A DNA stretch of 64,000 nt from an uncultured Erythrobacter sp. (GTDB taxonomy: Bacteria > Pseudomonadota > Alphaproteobacteria > Sphingomonadales > Sphingomonadaceae): assembly GCA_947500645.1 (NCBI GenBank), contig CANMSD010000004.1, positions 1 through 64,000 on the forward strand, in the 5' to 3' direction. A program made the position numbers and the translations under genes. Below, in pieces: positions 63,202-64,000 of the stretch. The notes under the pieces are model-generated. The model saw only the letters and a list, made by a program, of their open reading frames with translations, made no database searches and was not told the DNA's origin. Each line of letters begins with the position of its first letter. Position 1 is the first letter of the stretch.

Positions 63202-64000
63202 TCAGAAGTTGATGCGCGCTTGCAGGTAGAACTGACGTCCGCGGTCGAAAATCACATCGGACGTGCCGATAGCTTCAGCGAGATAACCAGACTGAAGATA
63301 TTCGTTATCCGTCAAATTCTTCACTCCAGCGGTGATTGTGTATTTGTCATCCGAAGATAGCCAGCGGACCGACGCGTTCACGATTCCAACATCCGGCGTG
63401 AAAATCTGCGGCGAGTTGTCGGGATCGTTGGCATATTCCGTTGTGAACTGGCTATCCACACGCGCGATGATCGCAGAACCATCACCCAGCAGGAACTCCT
63501 TCGTGACCGCTGCAGAGAAGCTGTGCTCGGGCACTTTATCGAATGTGGAGTCCAGGCTGATAATCGTGCTGAGACCTGGCGGAACGGTGATGGCCGTGTA
63601 GCGTGCATCAAGGTAGCCATAGGTCAACTCAAAGACCAAACCATCTGTCGGCTGCAAAATCGCTTCCGCTTCGAAGCCTGTGATCTTGCCGTCGCCGACA
63701 TTGGATTCAAATAGCCCGATAAATCCGGGGATCTCGGCTGCAGCCTGAATGTCGGTGTAGTCCGTATGGAAAATGGCAGAGTTCAGCGTGATGCCATCGG
63801 CCTGAAACTTGAAGCCAGCTTCATAGGACTCGACAAATTCGGGGCCAAAGGATGGTGTGAAAGGCAATGGCGGGAAGACACGCTGTGCGAAGCCACCCGA
63901 CCGGAAACCTTCGGCATAGTTCACATACACGAGCAAATCCTCGGTCACGTCGATGGCCAGGTTAGCCATCGGAGTGAAATCCTTAGTGTTCTGCTCATTA
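63202..64000 (-). CDS. TonB-dependent receptor, C-terminal part (gene runs off the window)
   Basis: The visible 265 or so residues form the C-terminal barrel of a TonB receptor. The frame stays open to the right edge. Stretches such as TEDLLVYVNYAEGFRSGGF, QADGITLNSAIFHTDYTDIQ and FYLQARINF at the end are typical of the sphingomonad 'siderophore-like' receptors seen beside aromatic and xenobiotic degradation genes. It is upstream of catB in the same direction but ends in a strong terminator. It might import an aromatic compound; no ligand can be named. Confidence 0.9.
   Translation of the reverse strand, partial: NEQNTKDFTPMANLAIDVTEDLLVYVNYAEGFRSGGFAQRVFPPLPFTPSFGPEFVESYEAGFKFQADGITLNSAIFHTDYTDIQAAAEIPGFIGLFESNVGDGKITGFEAEAILQPTDGLVFELTYGYLDARYTAITVPPGLSTIISLDSTFDKVPEHSFSAAVTKEFLLGDGSAIIARVDSQFTTEYANDPDNSPQIFTPDVGIVNASVRWLSSDDKYTITAGVKNLTDNEYLQSGYLAEAIGTSDVIFDRGRQFYLQARINF

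Noticed and set aside
1..64000. Mobile elements, tRNA or rRNA genes, CRISPR arrays
   Set aside because: None seen: no transposase or integrase reading frames, no terminal repeats, no regular spacer arrays, no cloverleaf noticed by eye.

Overview
The window reads as chromosomal accessory DNA of a heterotrophic, probably marine alphaproteobacterium of the Sphingomonadales (Erythrobacteraceae-like). This is an inference from the moderate-to-high GC, three large TonB-dependent receptors, Tat-exported lipoproteins, PrnA-like halogenases beside a receptor, and sphingomonad-style operons joined by ATGA/GTGA overlaps. I see no rRNA, tRNA, CRISPR array, insertion sequence or phage gene.

Region 1 (0-29 kb) is a glucan/glycoside utilisation locus. 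A TonB receptor and a four-gene halogenase operon (one member degenerate) lie beside a six-gene plus-strand operon that looks like a 3-keto-glycoside pathway: Gfo/Idh/MocA oxidoreductase, two xylose-isomerase-like TIM barrels, MFS transporter, and a GMC dehydrogenase with its Tat-exported small subunit. Then come a secreted GH5 cellulase, a LacI regulator, a GPH-type sugar symporter, an SMP-30 lactonase, a GH3 beta-glucosidase, gluconokinase, gluconate permease, a DUF5060 putative glycosidase, a cupin lipoprotein and methylaspartate ammonia-lyase. The same 16-bp palindrome precedes the receptor (3420) and sits between the SMP-30 and GH3 genes (20707). A variant precedes the cupin gene (27734). 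One LacI protein probably controls all three.

Region 2 (29-43 kb) holds an isolated aldonolactone-oxidase-type flavoprotein and a three-gene set of YfiR-like periplasmic protein, TonB receptor and methyl-accepting chemotaxis protein. It also holds a LysR-divergent dgcN-dgcA-P1 aminopeptidase operon, probably for D-glutamate/D-peptide catabolism, followed by an alpha/beta hydrolase and an amidohydrolase.

Region 3 (43-64 kb) is an indole-3-acetate (auxin) degradation locus. The iac genes (iacA, B, C, D, E, H, I, a flavin reductase and a MarR regulator) convert indole-3-acetate to catechol. catA, catB, catC, catD and the two CoA-transferase subunits carry catechol to 3-oxoadipyl-CoA. Next to them are a ferredoxin reductase, an aldehyde dehydrogenase, a quinohaemoprotein alcohol dehydrogenase, a DUF485/ActP-type symporter pair and an AraC regulator. 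A 20-bp inverted repeat (TTASTTGA-N4-TCAASTAA) occurs four times at promoter positions across this region and appears to join these units into one regulon. The flavin reductase is fused to a LysR-type effector-binding domain, which is the most unusual protein in the window. A second TonB receptor runs off the right edge.
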